A stretch of 64,000 nucleotides of DNA, taken from the NCBI RefSeq assembly GCF_900637055.1, contig NZ_LR134338.1, forward strand, positions 4,367,001-4,431,000, written 5' to 3'. The DNA is from Brevibacillus brevis (GTDB taxonomy: Bacteria; Bacillota; Bacilli; Brevibacillales; Brevibacillaceae). Shown in pieces: positions 44,081 to 51,552 of the stretch; within the stretch, counting starts at the first letter, position 1, and the number at the start of each line of letters is the position of its first letter. The notes under the pieces are model-generated. The model had not been told where the DNA came from. It worked only from the letters and a program-made list of their open reading frames with translations, and did not search any database. The translations under genes and the position numbers were made by a program.

Positions 44081-44178
44081 AGCCGCGAATGCATTAGATT
44101 TTCTATCTATCCAGCAAGAACCAAAACACCAATGTACTACTAATGAACGAAATAGTGAAATAATCCTGGAGGCCTTGC

Positions 44179-44727
44179 ATGAATAAAATCCAACAAATAG
44201 CCCTAGTAATTGGTTTAATAATGTATCTTCTTACCCCGGTATTTTCCTATATGAAAGATGTTTCATCTATGACCGCCTATGAAAGAATCAAACCCCAAGA
44301 ATCTCAATCTAACGCTCAAGAGTTTCTTACCCACATTCTAGAGAACATCCATGAAGGAAATTTAGGCGGTGATATCACTTTTCATCTAACAAAAGAAGAA
44401 CTGCAATCAAAATTTGGTATAAAAGACGAAGACTATGTTTCAGTAAGATTGCATACCAGCTATTTCGACCGAAACGGGTATAGATATATACTTAATAAAT
44501 ATAAAGGAAAGGAACGTCTAACTGTCATACAAGCAAAATTTGAATCATTAACAAAAGAACAGATTTTTAATATTTTCGGTGAAAATACGTACGGGAATCA
44601 TAAATATAGATATGAGATTTGGTATAAAGTTGGGGATTTTATGGTAATGTTTTCGAATACTGACCCAGATAATCGGAATGACTACAATAGCATCATGGTT
44701 TCACCACGTACTACTTTTAAAAATTGA
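44179..44727 (+). CDS. Unknown protein with N-terminal membrane anchor
   Basis: A 182-residue protein with one hydrophobic segment (about 6-26), then a soluble extracytoplasmic domain containing EFLTHILENIHEG, LTKEELQSKFGIKDEDYV and RYEIWYKVGDFMVMFSN. The last part is beta-rich. GGAGG upstream of ATG. It is AT-rich, like other genes of this region. No family is recognised; it could be a small secreted or immunity-type protein. Confidence 0.6.
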   Translation: MNKIQQIALVIGLIMYLLTPVFSYMKDVSSMTAYERIKPQESQSNAQEFLTHILENIHEGNLGGDITFHLTKEELQSKFGIKDEDYVSVRLHTSYFDRNGYRYILNKYKGKERLTVIQAKFESLTKEQIFNIFGENTYGNHKYRYEIWYKVGDFMVMFSNTDPDNRNDYNSIMVSPRTTFKN

Positions 44728-44820
44728 TTGTACTAAAATCAGCTTGAAGCATTTATCTCATGAGAAAATTTGTACTCTGCATTACTTCGTTCAAACCTCT
44801 TTTCTTCACTGCACATCATG

Positions 44821-45139
44821 TTAAGTTCCGAACTCGAATATGCTCATCTGGGCCGTTTCTCGCTTGATTCGCTCACCTGCTATCTGGATGTATGTCGAAC
44901 CGATTTTAATCAAGATGTATTTCCGGCCAAGCTTCTTCGCCACCACACCTGTCGTTCCTGAGCCCCGAAAGGATCGAGTACGTTTCCTCCCTGCGAGCTA
45001 CCAGCAAGGATACACGGCCAGATGAGCTTTTCGGGGAAGGTTGCAAAGTGAGCTTCTGGGAATGGCTGTGTAGCCACCGTCCATACACTCCGCTTGTTCC
45101 GCATGCCGTGAACTCGATTGGTTCCCGATCTGGACGGTG
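44821..45139 (-). pseudogene. DNA methyltransferase remnant, frameshifted
   Basis: Minus-strand frames read RNKRSVWTVATQPF, AHFATFPEKLI, ILAG and VLDPF, then after a shift GSGTTGVVAKKLGRKYI, TYIQIAGERIKRE. These are the conserved C-terminal motifs of phage-type N4/N6 DNA methyltransferases (FATFP and the SAM-binding DPF-G-SGTT). One G appears to be missing in the GGGG run near 44963-44966. The upstream part continues into 45140-45370 in another frame. A broken prophage gene. Confidence 0.75.
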
Positions 45140-45610
45140 CTACTGCACTTCACCCGGCTTCGGAGATTCGTTCACAGCGCGAGCAAATGAATTTGCCCTC
45201 GAACGTCCTGTTCTGTGAATCGTACCGTGAGATCCCGGCTCTGTATCCCACCCTGCAGGAATCTTGAAGTTGCCACGTGTTTTCCTCTTGCCTCCTGTCT
45301 GGTTGTCAAACGTACTGCCTTCTGTGTAGGCACCGCCCCGAAATCCGTTTGCCCACTCGTCGTTGATCCTTGACACGTCCCAAGAGCAATTCCCAGCCAC
45401 ACTTACAAAAAGGTTATCCTGCTGTTGAGATAAGGAAATTTCAATTTCGCTGCCAGCCTCATCGTCAAACAAAAATCTGAATCCGTTTTCTGTTTCTGTA
45501 AGCTCTCTTTCCTTGATCAGATACTCAACATTCAGATGCCCCTTGATACTTTTAACAAACGACTCCTTGTCCTCAGCATTTACAGCCCATATGACCAACT
45601 TGTTTTCCAT
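45140..45610 (-). CDS. Chimeric ORF: unknown N-terminal domain joined to methyltransferase debris
   Basis: A 156-residue frame. Residues 1-85 (MENKLVIWAVNAED to GNCSWDVSRINDEW) are a coherent domain with a paralogue in 46462-46679. From about residue 90 the sequence (TFDNQTGGKRKTRGNFKIP, HRTGRSRANSF, NESPKPGEVQ) looks like the middle of the same DNA methyltransferase whose C-terminus is broken downstream. The frame therefore fuses a small unknown gene with a methyltransferase fragment. ATG 45610 follows GGGAGG at 8 bases, so the chimera may be translated. Confidence 0.55.
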   Translation of the reverse strand: MENKLVIWAVNAEDKESFVKSIKGHLNVEYLIKERELTETENGFRFLFDDEAGSEIEISLSQQQDNLFVSVAGNCSWDVSRINDEWANGFRGGAYTEGSTFDNQTGGKRKTRGNFKIPAGWDTEPGSHGTIHRTGRSRANSFARAVNESPKPGEVQ

Positions 45611-45740
45611 GTCTCTTTCCTCCCGTTTAACAAATCGTGTGTGTTTTGTAAAAAAACAACGAATGAAATTGCAACAATTTACCATCACTTTCGTCCTTAT
45701 AGAGGAAACAGTATCAATATTTGAAGGGAGGTATTTCATT

Positions 45741-46139
45741 TTGAACAAAAAACTTTTTAAATCTGGAAACTTAATAGTTGTTCTGCCTCTCTTATTTGCA
45801 CTTTTAATTCCTGCAAGTTTCTTACTTGACCCATCACCAGCCCAAGGAAATGAATTTGGATGGAACTTACAAGCCGGTTCTGCCAATGGAATTGTAGCCA
45901 AAACTCCAATTGATGTAGCGAGCAATTTGTTTTACAATGGTAGGCCGTTACGAAATGCACTTGTAAAAGTAACTTACTTTGACAATAACCAAAATGTGAG
46001 CATTGTAATGCAACCTTATGAGGATGGATATGAAGGGACAGTTTTCTTCCAAGAATCAGGAAAATATACCCTTCGATTTTCTGTAGAGAAAGGAAATATT
46101 ATAGGCTCAGAAGATTGGGAAATTGATGTAAAAGAGTAA
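45741..46139 (+). CDS. Exported protein with YtkA/FixH-like beta domain
   Basis: A 132-residue protein with TTG start 9 bases after GGGAGG. The N-terminal Lys-rich tip and hydrophobic stretch (about 10-28) are a signal peptide or anchor. The remainder is a beta domain with NGRPLRNALVKVTYFDN and a GKYTLRFSVEKG end, like the YtkA-type domain found in small secreted Bacillus proteins. Family placement is tentative. It interrupts a run of minus-strand decayed phage genes and has a terminator. Confidence 0.6.
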   Translation: MNKKLFKSGNLIVVLPLLFALLIPASFLLDPSPAQGNEFGWNLQAGSANGIVAKTPIDVASNLFYNGRPLRNALVKVTYFDNNQNVSIVMQPYEDGYEGTVFFQESGKYTLRFSVEKGNIIGSEDWEIDVKE

Positions 46140-46148
46140 TAATCAATT

Positions 46149-46186
46149 TCATCTCTTACCTTTCTCGATGAGAGGTGTTTTTTTCG
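46149..46186 (+). terminator. Probable terminator
   Basis: CATCTCT / GAGAGGTG imperfect stem with a long loop, followed by a T7 run. Confidence 0.6.
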
Positions 46187-46229
46187 TGAAATCACCCTGC
46201 CTGTCTCATTTATTATAATTACCGTTTTG

Positions 46230-46499
46230 TTAAGCGACCGTCTCTAACGCTGCCCTGCAAATCGCTTCTTGTGCTGTCTTTACGCAGACTTGAATATTTC
46301 GGTCATATGGATGAGTTTCAAATACTGCAAGGAACCTCATATCCTCTGGTGATCCTGGTGACTGCGGAAGTACGCCAATGAAAAGTTTCTCAGCAAGCAA
46401 CCACGCATCGGCTATGTTTTGAAGTGGGTTCCATGTGTAAGGTGCTTCTTTTGACCAACTATCAGTTTGCTGATGATACTTGACCCAGTAAGGATTCAC
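46230..46499 (-). CDS. Phage ABA-sandwich-domain protein (BC1872-like)
   Basis: An 89-residue protein with GTG start. NPLQNIADAWLLAEKLF and the C-terminal KTAQEAICRAALETVA match the small phage ABA-sandwich (BC1872-like) proteins, which share the IAAAW-x-x-xEKL and AP-x-AICLAAL elements. GAGGAG lies upstream inside the preceding remnant. It is a marker of a former prophage or similar element. Whether it is expressed is unknown. Confidence 0.65.
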   Translation of the reverse strand: MNPYWVKYHQQTDSWSKEAPYTWNPLQNIADAWLLAEKLFIGVLPQSPGSPEDMRFLAVFETHPYDRNIQVCVKTAQEAICRAALETVA

Positions 46500-46679
46500 T
46501 CAAGATTTTTCCCTCCTCATCAGGGAGCATCGCCAAGATTTCATCATGCAGCCTTACAACATCCCACGAGCAGTTGCCCGATACATATACAGTGAGGAAA
46601 TCCTGTTCCTGTGAAAAAGAGATTTCGATTTCCTGTTTATTTACCGATGCCCTGCCCATATGACCAATTTGTTTTCCAT
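46462..46679 (-). pseudogene. Deleted paralogue of the 45610 N-terminal domain
   Basis: The ATG at 46679 opens MENKLVIWA, identical to the gene at 45610, but the frame then stops after GHR. The next frame supplies EIEISFSQEQDFL and VSGNCSWDVVRLHDEI, matching residues 55-80 of the intact domain. About 45 codons are missing and the junction is out of frame. Confidence 0.65.
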
Positions 46680-46827
46680 CGTACTTTCCTCCCTAACTAT
46701 TTTGATAAATCATCGACACCTATCTCTTTCGTTTCAACTCTGGTCGACGAGCTGCCTACTGACCTTTTCCCCCTGATACTCCCTGTGTGTTATAATGAAT
46801 TACAACTAAAAACTATGGGGTGTATTA

Positions 46828-47082
46828 TTGAAGCGACAATTTTTGATGGTTGTAAGCGACGTAACCAAGCCACAAATTGATAGAGTAACGGCAGTAGTAA
46901 AAGAATTTAACGGATTCATTGACTTGATTTCAATTGAGTCTAAGTCTGATTGTGGTTATAGCCTGTACATCGATATCCAAAAAGGCGATGTTGCTTTGAC
47001 AGTCAAAGATACACGTTCATTCTTGAAAAAATGGTTTAAGCCATTAAAAATTAAATGCGATTCGAATCCAAGAGACTTTTAA
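46828..47082 (+). CDS. Small unknown protein
   Basis: An 84-residue protein, TTG start, opening MKRQFLMVVSDVTKPQ, with an alternating beta-alpha pattern (FNGFIDLISIESKSD, YSLYIDIQKGDVALTV) and a Lys-rich end. ATGGGGTG upstream is a possible ribosome site. A hairpin with T run overlaps the stop codon. No family is recognised. Confidence 0.5.
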   Translation: MKRQFLMVVSDVTKPQIDRVTAVVKEFNGFIDLISIESKSDCGYSLYIDIQKGDVALTVKDTRSFLKKWFKPLKIKCDSNPRDF

Positions 47083-47098
47083 TAAAAGTCTTTTTTTA
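47073..47098 (+). terminator. Rho-independent terminator
   Basis: AGACTTTT / AAAAGTCT stem, three-base loop and T7 run. It overlaps the end of the gene at 46828-47082. Confidence 0.8.
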
Positions 47099-47100
47099 TT

Positions 47101-47140
47101 ACACATCATGTTAAGTACCAAACTCGAAAATGTTCAGTCA
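47101..47140 (-). pseudogene. Second copy of the methyltransferase 3' end
   Basis: CACATCATGTTAAGT followed by CCAAACTCGAA and TGTTCA closely repeats 44814-44850 (the stop region of the methyltransferase remnant). Only about 40 bases are recognisable. The 160 bases after it (47141-47300) hold no clear gene. Confidence 0.5.
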
Positions 47141-47306
47141 CGTAGACCCCAATATGGAGGACTGGTCACGCAGCAATGGAAGAACCTTTCCGATCAGATC
47201 CAGTTGCACCTGACAGCCTCCTTTCTTATCTCCCTGAGCAATTTGTAAATAAATAAATAAATTTCGTGATACATTTTTTGTAAATTACTATACATAGGTG
47301 AGTATT

Positions 47307-47465
47307 ATGAAAAATACAACTTTGCAAAAAACAGGTTCAATTATAATTTGCTTGATTGGCCTATATTTATTGTTAACGAGTGTGGAAAATGGGTTGTTTG
47401 GTTTCCTCTATTTAGTTATTGGAATTTGGTGTGCTTTTACGTACTTTGGCAAAAATGAGGAGTGA
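47307..47465 (+). CDS. Small two-helix membrane protein
   Basis: A 52-residue protein starting MKNTTLQKTGSIII after AGGTGAG. Two hydrophobic segments (about 9-24 and 28-46) and the tail YFGKNEE. A GLYLLLTS turn separates the helices. It is too short for confident family placement but has a good ribosome site. AT-rich like its surroundings. Confidence 0.5.
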   Translation: MKNTTLQKTGSIIICLIGLYLLLTSVENGLFGFLYLVIGIWCAFTYFGKNEE

Positions 47466-47542
47466 TTTAACATAATTGAGCTTGTGATAAATCAATTTTC
47501 CGCTGGGACTGAAGGATTCAGAATGTCATTTATATACTGCTG

Positions 47543-47862
47543 TCATTCTTCATCTGTATGGAAAATTTCAGTGTAGTCTGGATCATTTGATTTAAATTCC
47601 ACTGGTTCAATGTAGAAAGTACATTCAAAACGTCTTTTAGTACCAATATTATTTGTATCTTGATTTCGTATATCGTCTCTTGTGCTGCACTGTACGTATC
47701 ATCATTTTTATTTCTACACCCTCGGCAATTAGGGCATGTAACTTTGAATGGTTCAGGTAATGTAGTGGCCGTAATCTCCACTCTGCCATTACCTATACAT
47801 ACCGACAGCCCTCGACAGCCGAGGAGATTCAAGCTCCGTTCGATCCTATAACCTTCCACCAT
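47543..47862 (-). pseudogene. Decayed phage-type gene
   Basis: One frame starts MVEGYRIERSLNLLG and contains CPNCRGCRNKNDD. A shifted frame gives a coherent ending (TKRRFECTFYIEPVEF, NDPDYTEIFHTDEE stop). The switch lies near 47650. The Cys pair suggests a small zinc-binding phage protein. Family not recognised. Confidence 0.4.
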
Positions 47863-47907
47863 CGCCTTCTCTGCTTCTTTCTTTTATCCGAACCACCCTC
47901 TTGTTTT

Positions 47908-48021
47908 CTATTCACACAAAACATAAAAAAACTCTCCCTTCCGACCAAGTTGGACCAAGAGTTCAAACACTTCTCTTTCGCGATTCGTTAACAACCGCTT
48001 GGTTTGGTCGCTACCCTTCAA
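47908..48021 (-). pseudogene. gerE fragment C, internal deletion
   Basis: The TTG start region of gerE is preserved (MKGSDQTKRLLTNRERE), then after codons for FELLVQ the sequence jumps at a shared GACCAAG heptamer to the gerE terminator. About 160 bp of gerE are deleted. The remaining frame is open for 37 residues. Sequence upstream of the start differs from that of intact gerE, so the sigma-K promoter is missing. Confidence 0.8.
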
Positions 48022-48546
48022 TAGTAAAATCACGAAAAAACCGCTAACCACCGTCAGGAACCGCCCTCAACCACAAACCCATGATATTGCAGGTTTTCCA
48101 GACTGGAGATTGCTCGTTTTTCACCTCTCCCAACTTTCGCAACCGAGAGTCTTCAACACGTTAATAGTTTTGCTGTTCAATCCAACATTCACGTAATAGC
48201 ACGCTTCTCCATCGGCTTCCCACCTTTACAAATCGATTGTTTTGTTAAGTGTGCTAGCTCAACTCTTTCACAATTGCAAAAAACAGTCCTTAGCTGATTT
48301 CAACGCTGTCAACACCGCCATAACAACCAAGCTCCAAATATTACTTTCGTTTCAACCGCCCCATAAAAGTTACTAAGACCTATGGCGATCCTCTTAGCAC
48401 ACCTCCATTTAAAGCGCGTTGCTCCTTTTCGCAATTGATAGGTTTTTACAATAATAATCATAGTTTTTTTGGTATAGTAAACAGATTTTCAATTTAGTAA
48501 AATAAGGTCGAAATAACCAATATTTCAAAATAATAGGAGGTTCAAA
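48022..48546. other. Gene-free interval
   Basis: About 525 bases without a convincing coding frame. The last 100 are AT-rich, with TATAGT near 48474 and an AGGAGG ribosome site at 48536, and probably hold the promoter of the next gene. Confidence 0.4.
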
Positions 48547-49056
48547 ATGTTTACAAAAAACCCATCATCAACTCTTCGAATGAGCAAACGTAATTTTCTT
48601 TTAGCCGCTGCACTTTCTCTTCCTCTCCTTGCAGGTATTCCAACTGCTAGTTTTGCTCAAGAAGCAACACCGAAAAAAGAAATTGGTAAATCTATTACGA
48701 TTAATGGGTATCAACTGGAAGTTGAGTCAAACAATAGGAGCTCCTCGGCGGACGAATTAAATAGTGGTAGATTAGGTAAATTATCTACTAGTGATGTAGT
48801 CGATTGGTATAAGTTCACACCAAACTCATCGGGATTGGTAACTGTCGAATTATCTGGGGTTCCGAATAGTATCCCCTATAGAGTTGGTGTGACTAAGGAT
48901 CCGAGTCGTAGTGGCTTTCTAGATATCTCACCAACCACTGGCGCAAGTAGAACAGTTACTTTTCATGCTGAGGCTGGGACAACTTATTATTTTCATGTAG
49001 ACTCCTACGATAATTACGATACTTCGGGCAATTACTACCTAATCAAGCCATTGTAA
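48547..49056 (+). CDS. Secreted protein with PPC-like beta domain
   Basis: A 169-residue exported protein. Signal peptide to about residue 37 (SFA-Q). The mature protein contains VESNNRSSSADELN, then DVVDWYKFTPNSSGLVTVEL and GTTYYFHVDSYDNYDTSGNY, the layout of bacterial pre-peptidase C-terminal domains usually appended to secreted proteases. Here it stands alone. Strong AGGAGG site before ATG; terminator after. Confidence 0.75.
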   Translation: MFTKNPSSTLRMSKRNFLLAAALSLPLLAGIPTASFAQEATPKKEIGKSITINGYQLEVESNNRSSSADELNSGRLGKLSTSDVVDWYKFTPNSSGLVTVELSGVPNSIPYRVGVTKDPSRSGFLDISPTTGASRTVTFHAEAGTTYYFHVDSYDNYDTSGNYYLIKPL

Positions 49057-49070
49057 ACAAGCAGTTAGAG

Positions 49071-49097
49071 AAAATCGCCATCGCAGGCGATTTTTTC
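49071..49097 (+). terminator. Rho-independent terminator after the PPC-like gene
   Basis: AAAATCGCC / GGCGATTTT with a 6-base loop and continuing T run. Confidence 0.9.
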
Positions 49098-49295
49098 TTT
49101 TTCATTAGGAAATCTCCCTGAAATGGACTTCTTCCATCACACTTCCAACCCCCTATATTCCAAGCAATTGTCGCAATCCGCGCATCGGTTACACTTCACT
49201 AGTTATGCCTAGACCTCCATTCCACTCAATTATCGATGTGTTACGTGCATTCAATCGAACCATCTGTTAAAATCGTTACAAAAAGGAAATTATTG

Positions 49296-49550
49296 GTGAC
49301 CCAAATGAAAAACAGACCTCTTTGGTTCAATATCTTTTCAATAGTTGCCCTTTCAATTGCAATAGTGAACATTTCTACACATGTGCCTTTCTTAAAAATA
49401 TTGACGATGCTTTGCCTTGCCGTTTTCATGGCTTCATTAGGAATATTTGAGTTGAAGAAAAACCGTAAGATGGCCTTTATTCTGTTTGGTGTGGCCGCTT
49501 TTCAAGTTTTCGCGTTGGCAGATATGATTTTTGTCCTCGCAACGAAGTAA
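49296..49550 (+). CDS. Small membrane protein, paralogue of 39793-40035
   Basis: An 84-residue protein with hydrophobic segments near 13-50 and 60-80 and the segment LKKNRKMAFILFGVAAFQV, parallel to the protein at 39793. GTG 49296 (or TTG 49293) is preferred because AAGGA lies about 8 bases upstream; ATG 49305 would be too far. Function unknown. Confidence 0.5.
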   Translation: MTQMKNRPLWFNIFSIVALSIAIVNISTHVPFLKILTMLCLAVFMASLGIFELKKNRKMAFILFGVAAFQVFALADMIFVLATK

Positions 49551-49625
49551 CTAGCATGTTTGATAACCTTGATCGTTTTTTACACATTTTGTAACCCCCT
49601 CGTCTTTTCACCGGGGAAGTTTGTT

Positions 49626-49748
49626 ATGAAGAAGATGATGATTATCTTATCGCTGATTTTTGGACTACTACTGCTTCTCGGGATAGGAATATTAACCGTA
49701 CTGTTTTTCAAAGCTGAGAGCGTACTGATTATCGATAAAATTGGCTGA
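49626..49748 (+). CDS. Single-helix small peptide
   Basis: A 40-residue peptide MKKMMIILSLIFGLL with one hydrophobic stretch and an ESVLIIDKIG tail. GGGGAAG lies about 9 bases upstream. Its reality depends mostly on the ribosome site; no homologue is recognised. Confidence 0.35.
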   Translation: MKKMMIILSLIFGLLLLLGIGILTVLFFKAESVLIIDKIG

Positions 49749-49951
49749 TTTTATTCGCCACACATTGTGATAAATCATTTATTTCTCCGGAAACATAGAT
49801 TGCTTGAAAATTACGACCTGTGCATCACGCACACACAACTAGAATGAAAAAGGAAGGGCAAGCATACGATCTGAAGTGAAACTTTTCCAATCCTCCTTGC
49901 GTTAAATAAATGTGCAAACAAAAGTCAATTCTCGTAAGGAGACAAACAACA

Positions 49952-50701
49952 ATGAACAAATCACAGAAACTGTTTATCGGAGTGGTATCAGGGGTACTCC
50001 TGTTCACTGCGGGAATGATGTCAAGCGGCTCCGCATTCGCTAAAAAAGCAACTGAAGCGATCACCGTGAACTTTTCTAATATCAAACTGATCGTAAATGG
50101 CAGTCCCATCGATACCAAGGCAGAGCCTTTCGTTTATAAAGGAAACGTGTATGCACCGGTCGCCACAATCGCGAATATGCTTGGCGTCGGTCAATCCTGG
50201 ATGAACAGCGATCCCCTAACAAAAACCCCATCTGTTCGATTTGAAAGTTTGGACAGAGTTGAACAAAATGTTCAGTTTGAGGGAATGGCGGGTCACGCCA
50301 ACTACGCGCTGGACTATGTGTACTATGCCGTGGCCGGTTCCAATAAGGTCGTCAATTCAGTCAACAAAAAAGAAATCCCGCTTCCTCAAAGTGCAGGAGG
50401 TACTCTATATCCAGTGACAAGAATGGTTCATACCAATCAGTTCCTCGCGGTCGAGTATGGAGAAAAAGAAGGCAAAACTCAGGTTTATGTTAACCTGTAC
50501 CAGCTAGACAAAGGGAAAAACACAGTGAAAATGATCTTCTCCCAACAACTGGACGAAGGGACTAAAGGTACCACCTACCACTTCTCTTACAATGAGGCCG
50601 AAAAGAGCTTGACTGAAAAGATTTACACGAATCAAAAACTTGTTGGGGTGAAGTTTTACCAGATTTCCGGAAATCAATTTGTCAAACAGGAAGAACTGTA
50701 A
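49952..50701 (+). CDS. Secreted protein with copper-amine-oxidase N-like (stalk) domain
   Basis: A 249-residue exported protein. Signal peptide about 1-30 (AFA-K). Residues 35-100 have VNFSNIKLIVNGSPID, then EPFVYKGNVYAPVATIANMLG, the pattern of the Cu-amine oxidase N-terminal stalk domain common in Paenibacillaceae surface proteins. The C-terminal part is beta-rich and unrecognised. ATG 49952 follows AAGGAG at 11 bases. Terminator downstream. Confidence 0.75.
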   Translation: MNKSQKLFIGVVSGVLLFTAGMMSSGSAFAKKATEAITVNFSNIKLIVNGSPIDTKAEPFVYKGNVYAPVATIANMLGVGQSWMNSDPLTKTPSVRFESLDRVEQNVQFEGMAGHANYALDYVYYAVAGSNKVVNSVNKKEIPLPQSAGGTLYPVTRMVHTNQFLAVEYGEKEGKTQVYVNLYQLDKGKNTVKMIFSQQLDEGTKGTTYHFSYNEAEKSLTEKIYTNQKLVGVKFYQISGNQFVKQEEL

Positions 50702-50745
50702 CCGAGAAATTGGTAACAAGAGAACCTTCTACAAGGTCTCTGATT

Positions 50746-50783
50746 GAAGCCCTCTTTCGGATCAAATGCCGGTAGAGGGCTTC
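50746..50783 (+). terminator. Hairpin terminator
   Basis: Perfect 10-bp stem GAAGCCCTCT / AGAGGGCTTC followed by ATCTT; the T run is weak. Confidence 0.6.
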
Positions 50784-50863
50784 ATCTTGCCTAACACAAC
50801 TCGCCGTACGGTCTCATGCCAGTCATTACCGCTTAAATAGATAGCACTCCAATACATGAACAT

Positions 50864-50903
50864 AAAAAAACCCTCCCTTCCGACCAAGGGAAGAAAAGGG
50901 AGG
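50864..50903 (-). terminator. gerE terminator
   Basis: Minus-strand stem CCTCCCTT / AAGGGAGG followed by a T7 run. The same hairpin is repeated in the partial gerE copies at 42.6, 42.7 and 47.9 kb. Confidence 0.88.
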
Positions 50904-50918
50904 CTGGGTGGACTGGGT

Positions 50919-51140
50919 TCAAATCTCTAGTTCACCAAGTCGAACGAGTTCGACTACTGCCTGAGATCGACCTTTGACACCTAATTTTTGCATGACATTA
51001 CTAATGTGATTGCGCACAGTCTTTTCGCTGATGAAGAGTTGTCCGGCAATCTCTTTGGTTGTCTTATCTTGGACCAAGAGTTCAAACACTTCTCTTTCGC
51101 GATTCGTTAACAACGGCTTGGTTTGGTCGCTACCCTTCAA
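50919..51140 (-). CDS. gerE: LuxR-type sporulation regulator GerE
   Basis: A 73-residue protein that is almost entirely a LuxR helix-turn-helix: KPLLTNREREVFELL, TTKEIAGQLFISEKTVRNHIS, QKLGVKGRSQAVVEL. It matches Bacillus GerE, as I remember it, along its whole length. GerE works in the mother cell late in sporulation, activating and repressing coat genes with sigma-K. TTG 51140 gives the expected N-terminal length and sits 8-10 bases from AAGGAGGGG; GTG 51149 is too close to it. A sigma-K promoter lies upstream. Confidence 0.93.
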   Translation of the reverse strand: MKGSDQTKPLLTNREREVFELLVQDKTTKEIAGQLFISEKTVRNHISNVMQKLGVKGRSQAVVELVRLGELEI

Positions 51141-51200
51141 TCGTGCCACCCCTCCTTGTGGGCTCTACAGGAACAAGGTTGAGGGATTACAGAGTCACCT

Positions 51201-51229
51201 TATCCTATGATGGGGGGTGGGTGATGGTG
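51201..51229 (-). promoter_or_regulatory. Sigma-K promoter of gerE
   Basis: On the minus strand CACC at 51229-51226, 16 bases, then CATAGGATA at 51209-51201, an exact fit to the sigma-K consensus. Bacillus gerE is known to be transcribed by sigma-K. Confidence 0.8.
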
Positions 51230-51552
51230 CCGGAATTTCAAGGATTTTAGGCTTTTGCCTTACATCCTATTCAGAAAATGGGCAATGGGTTCCGAACACC
51301 GCTGAGAAACCTCTTCGACATCCGCCGTGAATTTTTCCGTTCGAGACGACGATGGCCGCCAGTTGTCCCCCATTCAGATCGCGACGAGTTCGCCTCGCCT
51401 GATGAGATTGCCATCGGAACCCAAGGCCAACACCGCCCCCGACACTCCAGTCTATTCACCCGACACATATACTGCTCCCTATCCATTCCATTATTTTTAA
51501 CCGGATCAACCAAAAATGCCCTTGATTCGTAAAAAATCAAGGACACCACAAC
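51230..51552 (-). other. Interval with possible short coding remnant
   Basis: A minus-strand frame from ATG 51373 to 51260 (37 codons, MGDNWRPSSSRTEKF) directly follows a stop in a frame with coding look (GAVLALGSDGNLIRRGEL). No ribosome site is seen. It may be a decayed gene; otherwise nothing is evident here. Confidence 0.25.

Noticed and set aside
49201..49304. Longer frame from 49236 for the small membrane protein
   Set aside because: The added residues are not hydrophobic or conserved with the paralogue, and the ribosome site sits downstream at 49283-49287.
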